Assembly: GCF_900113905.1 (NCBI RefSeq)
Contig: NZ_FORC01000004.1
Coordinates: 62,001-126,000 of the forward strand
Direction: 5' to 3'
Source of the DNA: Phytopseudomonas argentinensis
GTDB lineage: Bacteria > Pseudomonadota > Gammaproteobacteria > Pseudomonadales > Pseudomonadaceae
Length of the DNA stretch: 64,000 nucleotides
Shown: piece by piece, positions 36,291 through 45,462 of the stretch
Numbering within the stretch: the stretch's first letter is position 1
How the letters are laid out: every line of letters begins with the position of its first letter
The notes under the pieces: generated by a model
What the model was told of the DNA's origin: nothing
Seen by the model: only the letters and a program-made list of their open reading frames with translations
The model's database searches: none
Made by a program: the position numbers and the translations under genes

Positions 36291-37376
36291 ATGAACAAGC
36301 TGCTGTTCGCCAGTCTCAGCCTCGTCGCCTGCACCGTCGCCGAGGGTAACGACAAGCAGGTGCATTTCTACAACTGGTCCGACTACATGGGCCCCGACAC
36401 CCTGAAGAATTTCGAGCAGGAAACGGGCATCGCCGTGGCCTACGACGTCTTCGAAACCAATGAAATGCTTGAGGCCAAGCTGCTCTCCGGGCACTCGGGT
36501 TACGACCTGGTGGTGCCATCCAGCCAGTTCCTGTCCAAGCAGATTCGCGCCCAGGTGTATCAGCCGCTCGAGCGCAGCAAACTGAGCAACTGGCCGCATC
36601 TCGATCCTCGTCTGATGCAGCGCCTGGAGGCTGCCGACCCCGGCAATCGCTACGCCGTGCCGTACATGTGGGGCACCGTGGGCATCGGCTACAACGCCGA
36701 GAAGGTCAGGGCGGTGCTGGGCGCGGGCGCGCCGGTGGACTCCTGGGAACTGGTGTTCGATGCCGACAACCTGGCCAAGCTGCGCAGTTGCGGCGTGGCC
36801 TTTCTCGATGCGCCGGTGAAGATCATTCCCCAGGCGCTGCATTACCTGGGCCTCGATCCCAACAGCCACGAGCCTGATGACTACGCCAAGGCCTCGGCGC
36901 TGCTGCAGAAGCTGGCACCCTCGGTGACCTACTTCCATTCGTCGCGTTATATCTCCGACCTGGCCAACGGCGATATCTGCCTGGCCGTCGGCTACTCCGG
37001 TGACGTGATGCAGGCGCAAAGCCGTGCCCGGGATGCCGGCAAGTCGGTGGACATCCGCTACGTGATCCCGGAGGAGGGCGCCAACCTGTGGTTCGACATG
37101 CTCGCCATTCCCCGCGATGCGCGTAACGCCGATGGCGCCCACGCGCTGATCAATTACCTGCTGCGCCCGGAGGTGATCGCTCCAGTGAGCGATTACGTGG
37201 GCTATGCCAACCCCAACAAGGATGCCACCGCGCTGCTGGTACCCAGCGTGCGCGACAACCCGGGTATCTATCCGGCAGACGAGGTGATCGACAAGCTGTA
37301 CGTCTCTGCCGACCTTCCCGCACCGATCCAGCGGATCATCACCCGCGAATGGACCCGGATCAAAACCGGGCGCTGA
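36291..37376 (+). CDS. Polyamine ABC transporter substrate-binding protein (PotF/SpuD-like)
   Basis: A 361-residue periplasmic protein with a short signal peptide. Its mature start is VHFYNWSDYMGPDTLKNFEQ. The PotF/SpuD features continue with YDLVVPSSQFLSKQI and VPYMWGTVGIGYNAEKV, and with YSGD and DMLAIPRDARN later. These are the residues that ring the diamine ligand. It stands alone, without its permease and ATPase, so it may serve another Pot system or act as a sensor. Confidence 0.92.
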   Translation: MNKLLFASLSLVACTVAEGNDKQVHFYNWSDYMGPDTLKNFEQETGIAVAYDVFETNEMLEAKLLSGHSGYDLVVPSSQFLSKQIRAQVYQPLERSKLSNWPHLDPRLMQRLEAADPGNRYAVPYMWGTVGIGYNAEKVRAVLGAGAPVDSWELVFDADNLAKLRSCGVAFLDAPVKIIPQALHYLGLDPNSHEPDDYAKASALLQKLAPSVTYFHSSRYISDLANGDICLAVGYSGDVMQAQSRARDAGKSVDIRYVIPEEGANLWFDMLAIPRDARNADGAHALINYLLRPEVIAPVSDYVGYANPNKDATALLVPSVRDNPGIYPADEVIDKLYVSADLPAPIQRIITREWTRIKTGR

Positions 37377-37579
37377 CGCTTGCCGTGGCATCTGGCCAGC
37401 GCAGCCAGGGGCAGCAACGCCCAACGAACTGCCGCTTGGCCCATCGGCCCATTCAGGGGCGGCGGGGCTGGTGCGTGAGCCGATCATCTGTGTAGGATGG
37501 CGGCCGGGTGTCAGCCGCATGACGCGGTGAGACAGGTCTTGTTGCGTTGGTCGGGCCGCCGCGCGGAGCCCGTTCGCCC

Positions 37580-38947
37580 ATGAAAACGCGCCCATCCCAT
37601 CAGGATATTCCCCGCGCCCAGCGTTTGGCGGAGCAGGCCTTCGCTTGCATTCGCAACCTCGTTCACCGTGAGGCCTTCAGTGGCGTGGTGCTGCTGCTGG
37701 CCACCGCCACCGCGCTGATCTGGGCCAACTCGCCCTACGCTGACAGCTACCACGCGCTCTGGCACGCGCCCGTGTCGTTTGGTTTCGGCAGTTTCGGTTT
37801 TTCCCAGCCCCTGCATTTCTGGATCAACGACGGCCTGATGACTCTGTTCTTCCTGGTCGTCGGCATGGAGATTCGCCGTGAGATACATGACGGCGCGCTG
37901 GCCGACTTGCGCCAGGCGTCACTGCCGATCGCGGCCGCTTGTGGCGGGGTGATGATGCCGGCGCTGATCTACGCCAGCATTAATCACCAGGGCGCCGGCT
38001 TGAATGGCTGGGCGATTCCCGCGGCGACCGATATTGCCTTCGCCGTTGGCCTGCTGGCGCTGCTGGGCAAGGGCATTCCCTCGGGTGTGCGCATCTTCCT
38101 GCTGACTCTGGCGGTGATCGATGACGTGATCGCGGTAGTCCTGATCGCGCTGTTCTATTCGGACGGGCTCAACTACAGCGGTTTTGCCCTGGCTGGTGTC
38201 GGCGCCCTGGCGGTACTTGGCCTGCAGCGTATCGGCGTCGGGTTGGCCTGCGCTTATGTGCTGCCGGGTGCGTTGATGTGGGGCGGGCTGCTGCTGACCG
38301 GCGCGCATCCGACCCTCGCGGGGGTGATTCTCGGCCTGATGACCCCGGTGATCTGCCTGCCGACCCGCGAGCAGCCGCGTGATGCCGTCGGCCGTATCGC
38401 CCGCGAACTGGAAGACGACAACGGCACCGCGGTAGCGTCCAGCGAGGCCGCCCAGTCGCTGCGCGAATTGCGCCTGGCCCAGCGTGAACTGCTGCCACCG
38501 GTGGTGCGCGTGCAACTGGCGCTGCACCCCTGGGTGACCTTCGGCCTGATGCCCTTGTTCGCCCTGGCCAATGCCGGGGTGAGCCTGGGCGGTACCGATC
38601 TGTCGTCGAGCACCTCGCATTGGGTGATGCTGGGTGTGGCCATCGCGCTGCTGGTGGGCAAGCCGGTTGGCGTGATCAGCGTCAGCTGGCTGATGGTCAG
38701 GCTTGGCCTGTGCCGCCTGCCGGCCGACGTGTCCTGGCGTGGCGTTGCCTTGATCGGCCTGTTGGCCGGCATCGGTTTCACCATGTCGATCTTCATCGCC
38801 AACCTGGCGTTCACCGATGCCAACCTGCTGGCCGCTGCCAAGTTGGGGGTGCTGCTGGGGTCGCTGGTTTCGGCAATGGTCGGGCTGACCTGGGGCGTAC
38901 TCTATCTGCGCGGTCTGCGCACGACCCAGGCCGGCGGCCGCGCCTGA
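37580..38947 (+). CDS. nhaA: Na+/H+ antiporter NhaA
   Basis: A 455-residue, twelve-helix antiporter with the NhaA hallmarks NDGLMTLFFLVVGMEIRRE, ATDIAFAVGLLALLG and LTLAVIDDVIAVVLIALFY, including the paired aspartates that carry ions. The protein expels sodium in exchange for protons. It is longer than E. coli NhaA (388) because of an N-terminal extension and a charged insert near residue 275. The start at 37580 (MKTRPSHQD) is the most natural. It converges with the AraC gene with only 3 bases between them. Confidence 0.93.
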   Translation: MKTRPSHQDIPRAQRLAEQAFACIRNLVHREAFSGVVLLLATATALIWANSPYADSYHALWHAPVSFGFGSFGFSQPLHFWINDGLMTLFFLVVGMEIRREIHDGALADLRQASLPIAAACGGVMMPALIYASINHQGAGLNGWAIPAATDIAFAVGLLALLGKGIPSGVRIFLLTLAVIDDVIAVVLIALFYSDGLNYSGFALAGVGALAVLGLQRIGVGLACAYVLPGALMWGGLLLTGAHPTLAGVILGLMTPVICLPTREQPRDAVGRIARELEDDNGTAVASSEAAQSLRELRLAQRELLPPVVRVQLALHPWVTFGLMPLFALANAGVSLGGTDLSSSTSHWVMLGVAIALLVGKPVGVISVSWLMVRLGLCRLPADVSWRGVALIGLLAGIGFTMSIFIANLAFTDANLLAAAKLGVLLGSLVSAMVGLTWGVLYLRGLRTTQAGGRA

Positions 38948-38950
38948 GAG

Positions 38951-39883
38951 CTAGTCGGTAAAGGGAATCTGTGGCGTGTCCGGGTTCAGCTGCTGACGAC
39001 GGAACTGGCCCGGCGGCAGGCCGTGGATCTGCCGGAAGCGCCGGGAAAAGTAGGCCTCGTCGGCGAAGCCGCATAACCGCGCCACTTCGCCAACCGGCTT
39101 GCTGCCGTTGAGCAGGTGGTTGCGGGCGGCGTGCATGCGCCGCTCCAGCACCATGTCACTGAAGGTCTTGCCGACTTCCTTGCGCAACCAGTGGGTCAGG
39201 TAGCTCGGCGAAAGGTAGGTGGCCGCCGCCACCTTTTTCAGGTTCAGGTCCGGGTCGGCGATGTTGCGCCGCAGGTACTCGGACATCCGCCCCAGCGCAT
39301 CGCGCCGGCTCGCCTGGGCGGCGTTGCTTTCCGCCAGTTGCCTGAGCGGCTCGGCGTAGAGCCTGCACACCAGACCGATCAGTTGCAGCATCAGGCCCTT
39401 GAGAATTTCCCGCACCCCGAACTGGCGGCTGACATCCAGCTCACGCATCTGCTCGATCAGCGTGCGCACTTGGGCGAAATGGGCATCGTCCAGGGTGAAG
39501 TCCAGGTGCTGCTGGAAGCGAAAGGGCGACAGCTCCGGGGCGAGAAGAATGGACACGTCTTCCAGATCCATCGGGTCGCATTGCAGATGGGGTAGCAGGA
39601 AAGTCTGGGAAAAATTGATCACGATGAAATTGCTTTCCGGCGGGTGCGGGATCACGTGCACCCGGTGGGGCAGGATGAAGGCGAGGGTGTTGCGTGGGAA
39701 GGGCCGCTCGACGTTGCCGATGTGCTGCACGGTATCGCCGCCGAGGTTGATCTGAACCTGGAAATACTCGTGGCGGTGGGGTGCGGTCTCGGCGCGGCGG
39801 CCCTTCTTGTCGCGGATATAGAAGTCCGTCAGCTCGCTACGTTGCTGCATGAAATAGGTAGGGACCTGACCTAGTGACGACAT
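38951..39883 (-). CDS. AraC-family transcriptional regulator with N-terminal cupin domain
   Basis: A 310-residue regulator. Residues 20-150 form a cupin-like effector domain (APHRHEYFQVQINLGGDTVQ). Residues 205-300 form the AraC double HTH (NLKKVAAATYLSPSYLTHWL and VARLCGFADEAYFSRRFRQI). It lies divergent to the MFS-FAH-SDR-dehydrogenase cluster and is probably its activator. Confidence 0.92.
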   Translation of the reverse strand: MSSLGQVPTYFMQQRSELTDFYIRDKKGRRAETAPHRHEYFQVQINLGGDTVQHIGNVERPFPRNTLAFILPHRVHVIPHPPESNFIVINFSQTFLLPHLQCDPMDLEDVSILLAPELSPFRFQQHLDFTLDDAHFAQVRTLIEQMRELDVSRQFGVREILKGLMLQLIGLVCRLYAEPLRQLAESNAAQASRRDALGRMSEYLRRNIADPDLNLKKVAAATYLSPSYLTHWLRKEVGKTFSDMVLERRMHAARNHLLNGSKPVGEVARLCGFADEAYFSRRFRQIHGLPPGQFRRQQLNPDTPQIPFTD

Positions 39884-40443
39884 CTAGTGGCTCTCTATCA
39901 CCAATGTTTCGCAACATATTGGCGGCTGGCCCAAGGCTCTGGCAAGCAGGTTGTACGATGATCTGCCTTTGCGGCGGCAATAATTGCCTGGCCTGATAAC
40001 CGCCCGCTGTCCAAAATGTTGGAAATAGGTTTTGAGTCTTTCAGACGCTCTATCATGGTGCTTTCAGGGATTTGAGAAAGATTGAGCCGCAAGCCTGCTG
40101 CGCGAGAATTTTTTGGACTGGTTCAATCACAGCGAAACGCACCGCAAAAAACGATCTAACGCTTCTATTGATTTACATTGGTTGTACGATCACTTTGTGA
40201 GGCATGCACAGCGAGATTCCATCCAAAAACAAGCACAGGTGCAGCTCGATGATCACCCGTCCCGTTTCACGGCCAAGCGCCCATTCGCCTCCATGTCTGA
40301 CGTCGTGCCCCGAGCGCGCGAGCTGACGCTGCGCTACAGCGGCTTCTAGTCCCCAACCTTCATGATCACGTCCACCCCGGTTGCCGAGGGCGCGGGACGT
40401 GTTCGCCCGAAAAACTCGATATTCCAATTACAAGAGGTCACCC
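39884..40443. other. Regulatory spacer between the AraC gene and the sugar-acid-type cluster
   Basis: About 560 bases without a supportable gene. A 64-codon minus frame (39898-40092), a 78-codon plus frame (40113-40349) and an 84-codon minus frame (40173-40427) have no domain or clear ribosome site. The element GGTTGTACGAT occurs twice (39949-39959 and 40180-40190), possibly regulator sites. The composition is more AT-rich than the flanking genes. Confidence 0.4.
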
Positions 40444-41790
40444 ATGTCGAGCACTCCCACTTCCCAGGCCGTGCCTGTCGAGCACGCCAGCGCCACTGAA
40501 GCCGTCGTACCGCGCCGCCTGCCGACGCGGCGACGCTGGTTCATGCTGTCACTGCTGCTGATTGCGACCATCATCAACTACGTCGACCGGGTGAACATCT
40601 CCATTGCCGCGCCGTTCATGGCCGAGGACCTTGGCCTGGACAAGATCCAGATGGGCCTGATCTTCTCGGCGTTCGCCTGGACCTATGCCCTGGCGCTGGT
40701 GCCGGCAGGTTTCGTCGCCGACCGCTTCGGCTCGCGGCTCACCTATGGCGTGTCGCTGATCAGCTGGTCAGCGGTCACCGTCTGCCAGGGCCTGGTCAGC
40801 AGCTTCGGTGCGCTGTTCGGCCTGCGTCTGGCAGTTGGCGCCATGGAGGCGCCGGCCTTTCCTGCCAATAGCCGGGCGGTGACGGTGTGGTTCCCGGCTC
40901 GCGAGCGCGGCATGGCCAGCAGCATCTACGTGTGTGGCCAGTACCTGGGCACCGCGTTGTTCACCGGCGCGCTGCTGTGGCTGGCGACCACCTACGACTG
41001 GCGGCACATCTTCTACACCACTGGCGCGGCAGGCATCGTCTTCGGGGTGATCTGGCTGTACCTGTACCGCGACCCGATGAACTGCAAGAAGGTCAGCAAG
41101 GAGGAGCTGCAGTACATCGAGGAGGGCGGCGCCCTGGCCAAGAGCAGCCAGCAGCGCACCAAGTTCAACTGGCGGCAGGTCGCCGAGCTGTTCCGCTACC
41201 GCCAGGTGTGGGCGATCTGCATCGGCAAGTTCGCCAGTACCTCGGCGCTGTACTTCTTCCTGACCTGGTTCCCGACCTACCTGATCGAGGAGCGCAACCT
41301 GACCATCATCAAGGTCGGCATCTTCGCGGTCATGCCGTTCATTGGTGCCACGGTGGGCATCCTGCTGGCGGGCATCGTCTCCGACCTGCTGATCCGCCGC
41401 GGCTACTCGTTGTCCTTCGCCCGCAAGCTGCCGCTGGTGGTGGGCTCGATGCTCGGCATGTCGATCGTGCTGGTCAACTTCACCGACTCCAACGTGCTGT
41501 GCATCGCCATCCTCACCCTGGCGTTCTTTGCCCAGGGCATCGCCTCGTCCTCCTGGGCGGCGGTCTCGGAAGTCGCGCCCAAGGAGCTGATCGGCTTGAC
41601 CGGCGGCGTCACCAGCCTGGCGGCCAACATCGGCGGCATCGTCACGCCAATCGTGATCGGCGCCATCGTGCAGGCCACCGGCTCGTTCGCCATGGCCTTC
41701 TGGTTCATCGGCGGCGTGGCGCTGATGGGCACGCTGTCTTACTCGCTGCTGCTGGGCCGGCTGTATCGCATCCAGTTGCAGGCGCGCTGA
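40444..41790 (+). CDS. MFS transporter, anion:cation symporter family
   Basis: A 448-residue, twelve-helix transporter of the ACS type, which takes up galactonate, glucarate, phthalate and similar acids. The key early motif is INYVDRVNISIAAPFMAEDL, and VADRFGSRLTYG lies in loop 2-3. ATG 40444 follows AGAGG. It is the first gene of a cluster with an FAH enzyme, an SDR and a 2-hydroxyacid dehydrogenase, so it probably brings in the substrate. Confidence 0.92.
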   Translation: MSSTPTSQAVPVEHASATEAVVPRRLPTRRRWFMLSLLLIATIINYVDRVNISIAAPFMAEDLGLDKIQMGLIFSAFAWTYALALVPAGFVADRFGSRLTYGVSLISWSAVTVCQGLVSSFGALFGLRLAVGAMEAPAFPANSRAVTVWFPARERGMASSIYVCGQYLGTALFTGALLWLATTYDWRHIFYTTGAAGIVFGVIWLYLYRDPMNCKKVSKEELQYIEEGGALAKSSQQRTKFNWRQVAELFRYRQVWAICIGKFASTSALYFFLTWFPTYLIEERNLTIIKVGIFAVMPFIGATVGILLAGIVSDLLIRRGYSLSFARKLPLVVGSMLGMSIVLVNFTDSNVLCIAILTLAFFAQGIASSSWAAVSEVAPKELIGLTGGVTSLAANIGGIVTPIVIGAIVQATGSFAMAFWFIGGVALMGTLSYSLLLGRLYRIQLQAR

Positions 41791-41891
41791 GCGGCAATTG
41801 GCCGGTTTTCTCCAAGACGAAGCGGCTTTCGTCCAACTTCTCGCGCTCAGCCGGATTTAGGCTGAGCGCTCCAGACAGGAATCCAACAACA

Positions 41892-42587
41892 ATGACTTGC
41901 ACTTCCTATGTGTTTACCCCTGAACCCCAGGTGAGCCTGCCGGTCGCCGGCAGCGCTGAGCGCTTTCCAGTGGGTCGCGTGTTCTGCGTGGGGCGCAACT
42001 ACCCGTGGCCAGGCGCCAGTGACGTAAAACCCGATGCACCGGTATTTTTCATGAAGCCGGCCAGCGCCGTGGTCGAGGCGGTGGGCGAAGTGATCTACCC
42101 ACCGATGACGGACGAGTTCTGCCATGAGATCGAATTGGTGGTGGCGATCGGCAAGGCCGGTGCCGCCATCGATCAGGCCGATGCCCTGCAGCATGTGTGG
42201 GGCTACGCCGCGGGCCTCGACCTGACCCGCCGCGACATCCAGATGCGCGTGAAGAGCGCCGGCATGGCCTGGGAAATGGCCAAGGTGTTCGAAGGCGCTG
42301 CGCCGATCAGCGCCGTGGTACCGGTCACCCAGGTCGGGCACCCGGAGCAGGGCGCGGTGTGGCTGAGCGTCAATGGCCAGGAACGCCAGCGCAGTACGCT
42401 GCAGGCGCAGATCTTTTCGGTCCGCGAGGTGATCAGCCTGCTGTCGCGCCTGGTGCCGCTGCGCGCCGGTGACCTGATCATGACCGGCACTCCCCACGGC
42501 GTCGCCGCCTTGAACCCGGGTGATGTGATCAATGCCGGTATCGAGGGCGTGGCCGAGCTGGAAATGCGCGTGGGCAGTCGTCCTTAG
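41892..42587 (+). CDS. Fumarylacetoacetate hydrolase-family protein (fumarylpyruvate hydrolase-like)
   Basis: A 232-residue FAH-fold enzyme with the metal-binding glutamates in FCHEIELVVAI and the aspartate in GLDLTRRDIQ. It has the expected start VGRNYPWPGASD. The family cleaves C-C bonds of beta-diketo acids or decarboxylates oxaloacetate. It resembles fumarylpyruvate hydrolases and diketo-sugar-acid hydrolases. The context with an SDR favours a diketo sugar acid, but this is not proven. Confidence 0.88.
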   Translation: MTCTSYVFTPEPQVSLPVAGSAERFPVGRVFCVGRNYPWPGASDVKPDAPVFFMKPASAVVEAVGEVIYPPMTDEFCHEIELVVAIGKAGAAIDQADALQHVWGYAAGLDLTRRDIQMRVKSAGMAWEMAKVFEGAAPISAVVPVTQVGHPEQGAVWLSVNGQERQRSTLQAQIFSVREVISLLSRLVPLRAGDLIMTGTPHGVAALNPGDVINAGIEGVAELEMRVGSRP

Positions 42588-42604
42588 AGTTTGCTCAACC
42601 TTTA

Positions 42605-42657
42605 CCTGTGGGAGCGCGCTTGCGCGTGAAATAGCCGGCATCGCCCGTTCCCACATG
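42605..42657. repeat. REP-like palindromic element
   Basis: TGTGGGAGCGCGCTTGCGCG followed by an inverted arm ending GTTCCCACA matches the Pseudomonas REP pattern (TGTGGGAGCGGGCTTGCCCG). It sits in the spacer between the FAH and SDR genes. Such elements may stabilise mRNA or bind gyrase or IHF. Confidence 0.6.
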
Positions 42658-42721
42658 AGTTCTCATCATTTCGTATCGGCATGACGACAGGCCGTGAACC
42701 GTTCACTGAGGAGACCCACGT

Positions 42722-43486
42722 ATGTCCCAACAATCCCTGAACAAGGTGGCTCTGGTCACTGGCGCCGGCAGCGGCATCGGCAAGGCCGTGGCTGAAGCGC
42801 TGATGGCGGACGGCTTTTCCCTGGTGCTGGCCGGGCGGCGGCCCGAGCCGCTGCTGGCGATGGTCGAGGCTGCCCGCAACCGCGGTCAGGACGCCATCGC
42901 GGTACCGACCGATGTCCGTGATCCGGCCAGCGTCGATGCCCTGTTCGCCAGCGTCGAGGAGGTCTATGGGCGGCTTGACGTGATCTTCAACAACGCCGGC
43001 GTCAACACGCCAGCCGTGACGCTGGACGAGCTGGATGTCGAACAGTGGCGCAACGTCATCGACACCAACCTCAATGGCGTTTTCCTCTGCGCGCGCGGCG
43101 CGTTCCGGCTGATGCGCAAGCAGTCGCCCCAGGGCGGGCGGATCATCAACAACGGTTCGATCTCGGCGCACACGCCGCGGCCCTACAGCAGCGCCTACAC
43201 CACCAGCAAGCACGCAGTGTTGGGGCTGACCAAGTCCCTGGCGCTCGACGGCCGCGAGTTCGGCATCGCCTGCAGCCAGATCGACATAGGCAACGCCCTG
43301 ACCGAGCTGTCGGTACGCATGACCAAGGGCGTGCGCCAGGCCAATGGCGAGATCGCCGTCGAGCCGATGGTCGACGTCAGCCACGTCGCCGACGCGGTGC
43401 GCTACATCGCCGCGCTGCCGCTCTCGGCCAACGTGCTGAACATGACCGTGATGGCCACCAACATGCCCTTTGTCGGGCGTGGCTGA
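42722..43486 (+). CDS. Short-chain dehydrogenase/reductase (SDR)
   Basis: A classical SDR of 254 residues. It has a cofactor motif (VTGAGSGIGKAVAEALMA), NNAG (residues 89-92), a catalytic Ser, and the YxxxK pair in SSAYTTSKHAVLGL. It oxidises or reduces a hydroxyl group with NAD(P). In this cluster it may act on a keto-deoxy acid before the FAH step. Confidence 0.92.
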   Translation: MSQQSLNKVALVTGAGSGIGKAVAEALMADGFSLVLAGRRPEPLLAMVEAARNRGQDAIAVPTDVRDPASVDALFASVEEVYGRLDVIFNNAGVNTPAVTLDELDVEQWRNVIDTNLNGVFLCARGAFRLMRKQSPQGGRIINNGSISAHTPRPYSSAYTTSKHAVLGLTKSLALDGREFGIACSQIDIGNALTELSVRMTKGVRQANGEIAVEPMVDVSHVADAVRYIAALPLSANVLNMTVMATNMPFVGRG

Positions 43487-43534
43487 TAGGCAGTTCGTCG
43501 ACGCGACCTGCCCAAGACAACAATCGAGGTACCC

Positions 43535-44491
43535 ATGAAACCAGAAGTCCTGCAGCTCAGCCCCATCCTGATCCCCGAGATCCGCGACCAGCTCGACGAG
43601 CTGTTCACCATTCGCCGTTATTACGAACAGGCCGACAAGGCCGCCTACCTGGCGCAGCACGGCGCCAATATCCGCGGGGTGATCACCGGCGGGCACACCG
43701 GCATCAGCCAGGCGGTGATGGCGCAGTTGCCGAAGCTCGAAGTGGTGGCGGTCAACGGCGTGGGTACCGATGCGATCGATCTGGCGTATGCCCGTGACCG
43801 CGGCATCCAGGTCACCGCCACCATCGGCGCGCTGACGGAAGACGTCGCCGACCTGGCCATCGGCCTGCTGATCGACCTGTGCCGCGGCATCAGCACCGGT
43901 GATCGCTACGTGCGCAGCGGTCAATGGGCGAAAAGCGCCACGCCGCTGGTACCGTTGCCGCTGGCACGGCAGTTTTCCGGCATGCGCATCGGTATCGTCG
44001 GCATGGGCCGGGTAGGGCGTGCGGTAGCCGCCCGTGCCGCGGCCTTCGGTTGCCCGATCAGCTACACCGATCTACAGCCGATGAACGACGTGCCACACAC
44101 CTTCGTGGCCGATCTGCCGAGCCTGGCCAATGGCAGCGATGCGTTGATCCTGGCGGCGGCAGCAGACAAGGGCGAGGCCATCGTCAATGCCGAGGTGCTG
44201 CATGCCCTGGGCCGTGACAGCTACCTGATCAATATCGCCCGCGGCAAGCTGGTCGACCAGCCCGCCCTGGTGGCTGCGCTGCAGAGCGGGCAGATCGCCG
44301 GGGCCGGGCTGGACGTGTTCGCCGATGAGCCCCAGGTACCAGGCGAGTTGTTCGAACTCGAGCAGGTGGTGCTGCAGCCGCACCGCGCCAGCGCCACGGT
44401 ACAGACGCGCACGCGCATGGGGCAGATGGTCGTCGCCAGCCTGGTCGACGTGTTCGCCGGACGCAAGCCAAACGGCAGCGTCACCGGCTGA
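43535..44491 (+). CDS. D-isomer-specific 2-hydroxyacid dehydrogenase (glyoxylate/hydroxypyruvate reductase-like)
   Basis: A 318-residue dehydrogenase with a Rossmann motif (IGIVGMGRVGRAVAARA). The catalytic triad is visible: Arg in NIARGKLVD, Glu in FADEPQVPG and His in LQPHRASA. It reduces a short 2-keto acid with NAD(P)H. It closes the cluster and is followed by two hairpins. Confidence 0.92.
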   Translation: MKPEVLQLSPILIPEIRDQLDELFTIRRYYEQADKAAYLAQHGANIRGVITGGHTGISQAVMAQLPKLEVVAVNGVGTDAIDLAYARDRGIQVTATIGALTEDVADLAIGLLIDLCRGISTGDRYVRSGQWAKSATPLVPLPLARQFSGMRIGIVGMGRVGRAVAARAAAFGCPISYTDLQPMNDVPHTFVADLPSLANGSDALILAAAADKGEAIVNAEVLHALGRDSYLINIARGKLVDQPALVAALQSGQIAGAGLDVFADEPQVPGELFELEQVVLQPHRASATVQTRTRMGQMVVASLVDVFAGRKPNGSVTG

Positions 44492-44502
44492 CTCTTGCGG
44501 AT

Positions 44503-44547
44503 GGCGGCTCGCCGAGCCGCCCTTTGGGGCCGTGCGGCCCCTGTTTT
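44503..44547 (+). terminator. Double hairpin terminator
   Basis: The first stem is GGCGGCTC/GAGCCGCC (44503-44521). The second, GGGGCC/GGCCCC (44526-44541), is followed by TGTTTTATT. The second is a good intrinsic terminator for the sugar-acid-type cluster. Confidence 0.8.
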
Positions 44548-44686
44548 ATTCTCCTTCGGCGACCTGGCCAGTCGGCCGCGTGCACCTGTCCGCGCACCGG
44601 GATATCGAGCGGTGTCTGTCCTGGCGGCCGATTTCCCGGCAGAAAAAATGGTTTTTTCGCGCGGCGCTTTTAAGTAAAGTGCGGGC

Positions 44687-44845
44687 CTCTTTGGGGAGTA
44701 GCCTGCTTCCGGGGTCGCCCGGCAGCGTTCGTATCAACATTCTCGGCAGCAGCCGTGGTACGAACACCTTTCGGTTGGTGAGACCAATGACAGATACGTG
44801 CCTAAGGTCGGGCGCGTGTATCCGTCATTGACTCATAGCCCGACC
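44687..44845 (+). ncRNA. yybP-ykoY manganese riboswitch
   Basis: The leader of mntP carries the yybP-ykoY signatures: TTGGGGAGTAGCC at 44691-44703 and TTGGTGAGACCAA at 44775-44787, which form the Mn-sensing loops. A later stem pairs GGTCGGGC (44806-44813) with GCCCGACC (44838-44845) just before the GTG start. It is well placed as the expression platform that controls translation. Manganese binding should allow MntP synthesis. Confidence 0.85.
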
Positions 44846-44856
44846 GAGACGTAACC

Positions 44857-45423
44857 GTGAGTTTCCTTTCTCTTGTCTTCCTGGCCTTCGCCATGTCCAC
44901 CGATGCCTTTGCTGCCGCTGTCGGCAAGGGTGCCTCGCTGCATAAACCCAGGTTTCTCGATGCACTGCGCACCGGCCTGATCTTTGGCGTGATCGAAGCC
45001 ATCACCCCGGTGGTCGGCTGGTTCATCGGCCAGGCCGCGGCGGGGTACGTGGAGGAGTGGGATCACTGGATCGCCTTCACCCTGTTGCTACTGCTCGGTG
45101 GCCACATGATCTACGCCGGCCTGCAGCCCGAAGGCGACGATGGCGAAGAAGACAAACCCAAGTCCCATTCCTTCTGGCTGCTGGCCGCCACGGCGTTCGC
45201 CACCAGCATCGACGCGCTGGCCGTCGGCGTCGGCCTGGCGTTCGTCGACGTGAACATCTGGTTCGCCGCGCTGGCCATCGGCCTGGCAACCATGACCATG
45301 GTCACCATCGGCGTGATGCTCGGCCGCCTGATCGGCACCGCCATCGGCCGCAAGGCGGAAATTCTCGGCGGCCTGGTATTGATCGGCGTCGGCGCGGCGA
45401 TTCTTTACGAGCACACCCTGTAA
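44857..45423 (+). CDS. mntP: Manganese efflux pump MntP
   Basis: A 188-residue, six-helix exporter with two similar halves. The conserved aspartates lie in FAMSTDAFAAAVGKG and FATSIDALAVGVGLAF. It exports excess Mn2+. It starts with GTG and is governed by the yybP-ykoY riboswitch upstream. The last 66 bases have a diverged copy at 59413-59478 on the far side of the CDI locus. Confidence 0.95.
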   Translation: MSFLSLVFLAFAMSTDAFAAAVGKGASLHKPRFLDALRTGLIFGVIEAITPVVGWFIGQAAAGYVEEWDHWIAFTLLLLLGGHMIYAGLQPEGDDGEEDKPKSHSFWLLAATAFATSIDALAVGVGLAFVDVNIWFAALAIGLATMTMVTIGVMLGRLIGTAIGRKAEILGGLVLIGVGAAILYEHTL

Positions 45424-45427
45424 GTGC

Positions 45428-45451
45428 CCATGCCCGCCGGTGCGGGTATGG
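45428..45451 (+). terminator. Hairpin after mntP
   Basis: CCATGCCCGC and GCGGGTATGG form a 10-base stem with one G-T pair and a CGGT loop. There is no T-tract on the plus strand. It also lies just downstream of the minus-strand remnant at 45463. Confidence 0.5.
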
Positions 45452-45462
45452 CCCTGAGGGCC

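Noticed and set aside
40113..40427. Small frames on both strands before the MFS gene
   Set aside because: No initiation signals or domain; the region behaves as regulatory spacer.
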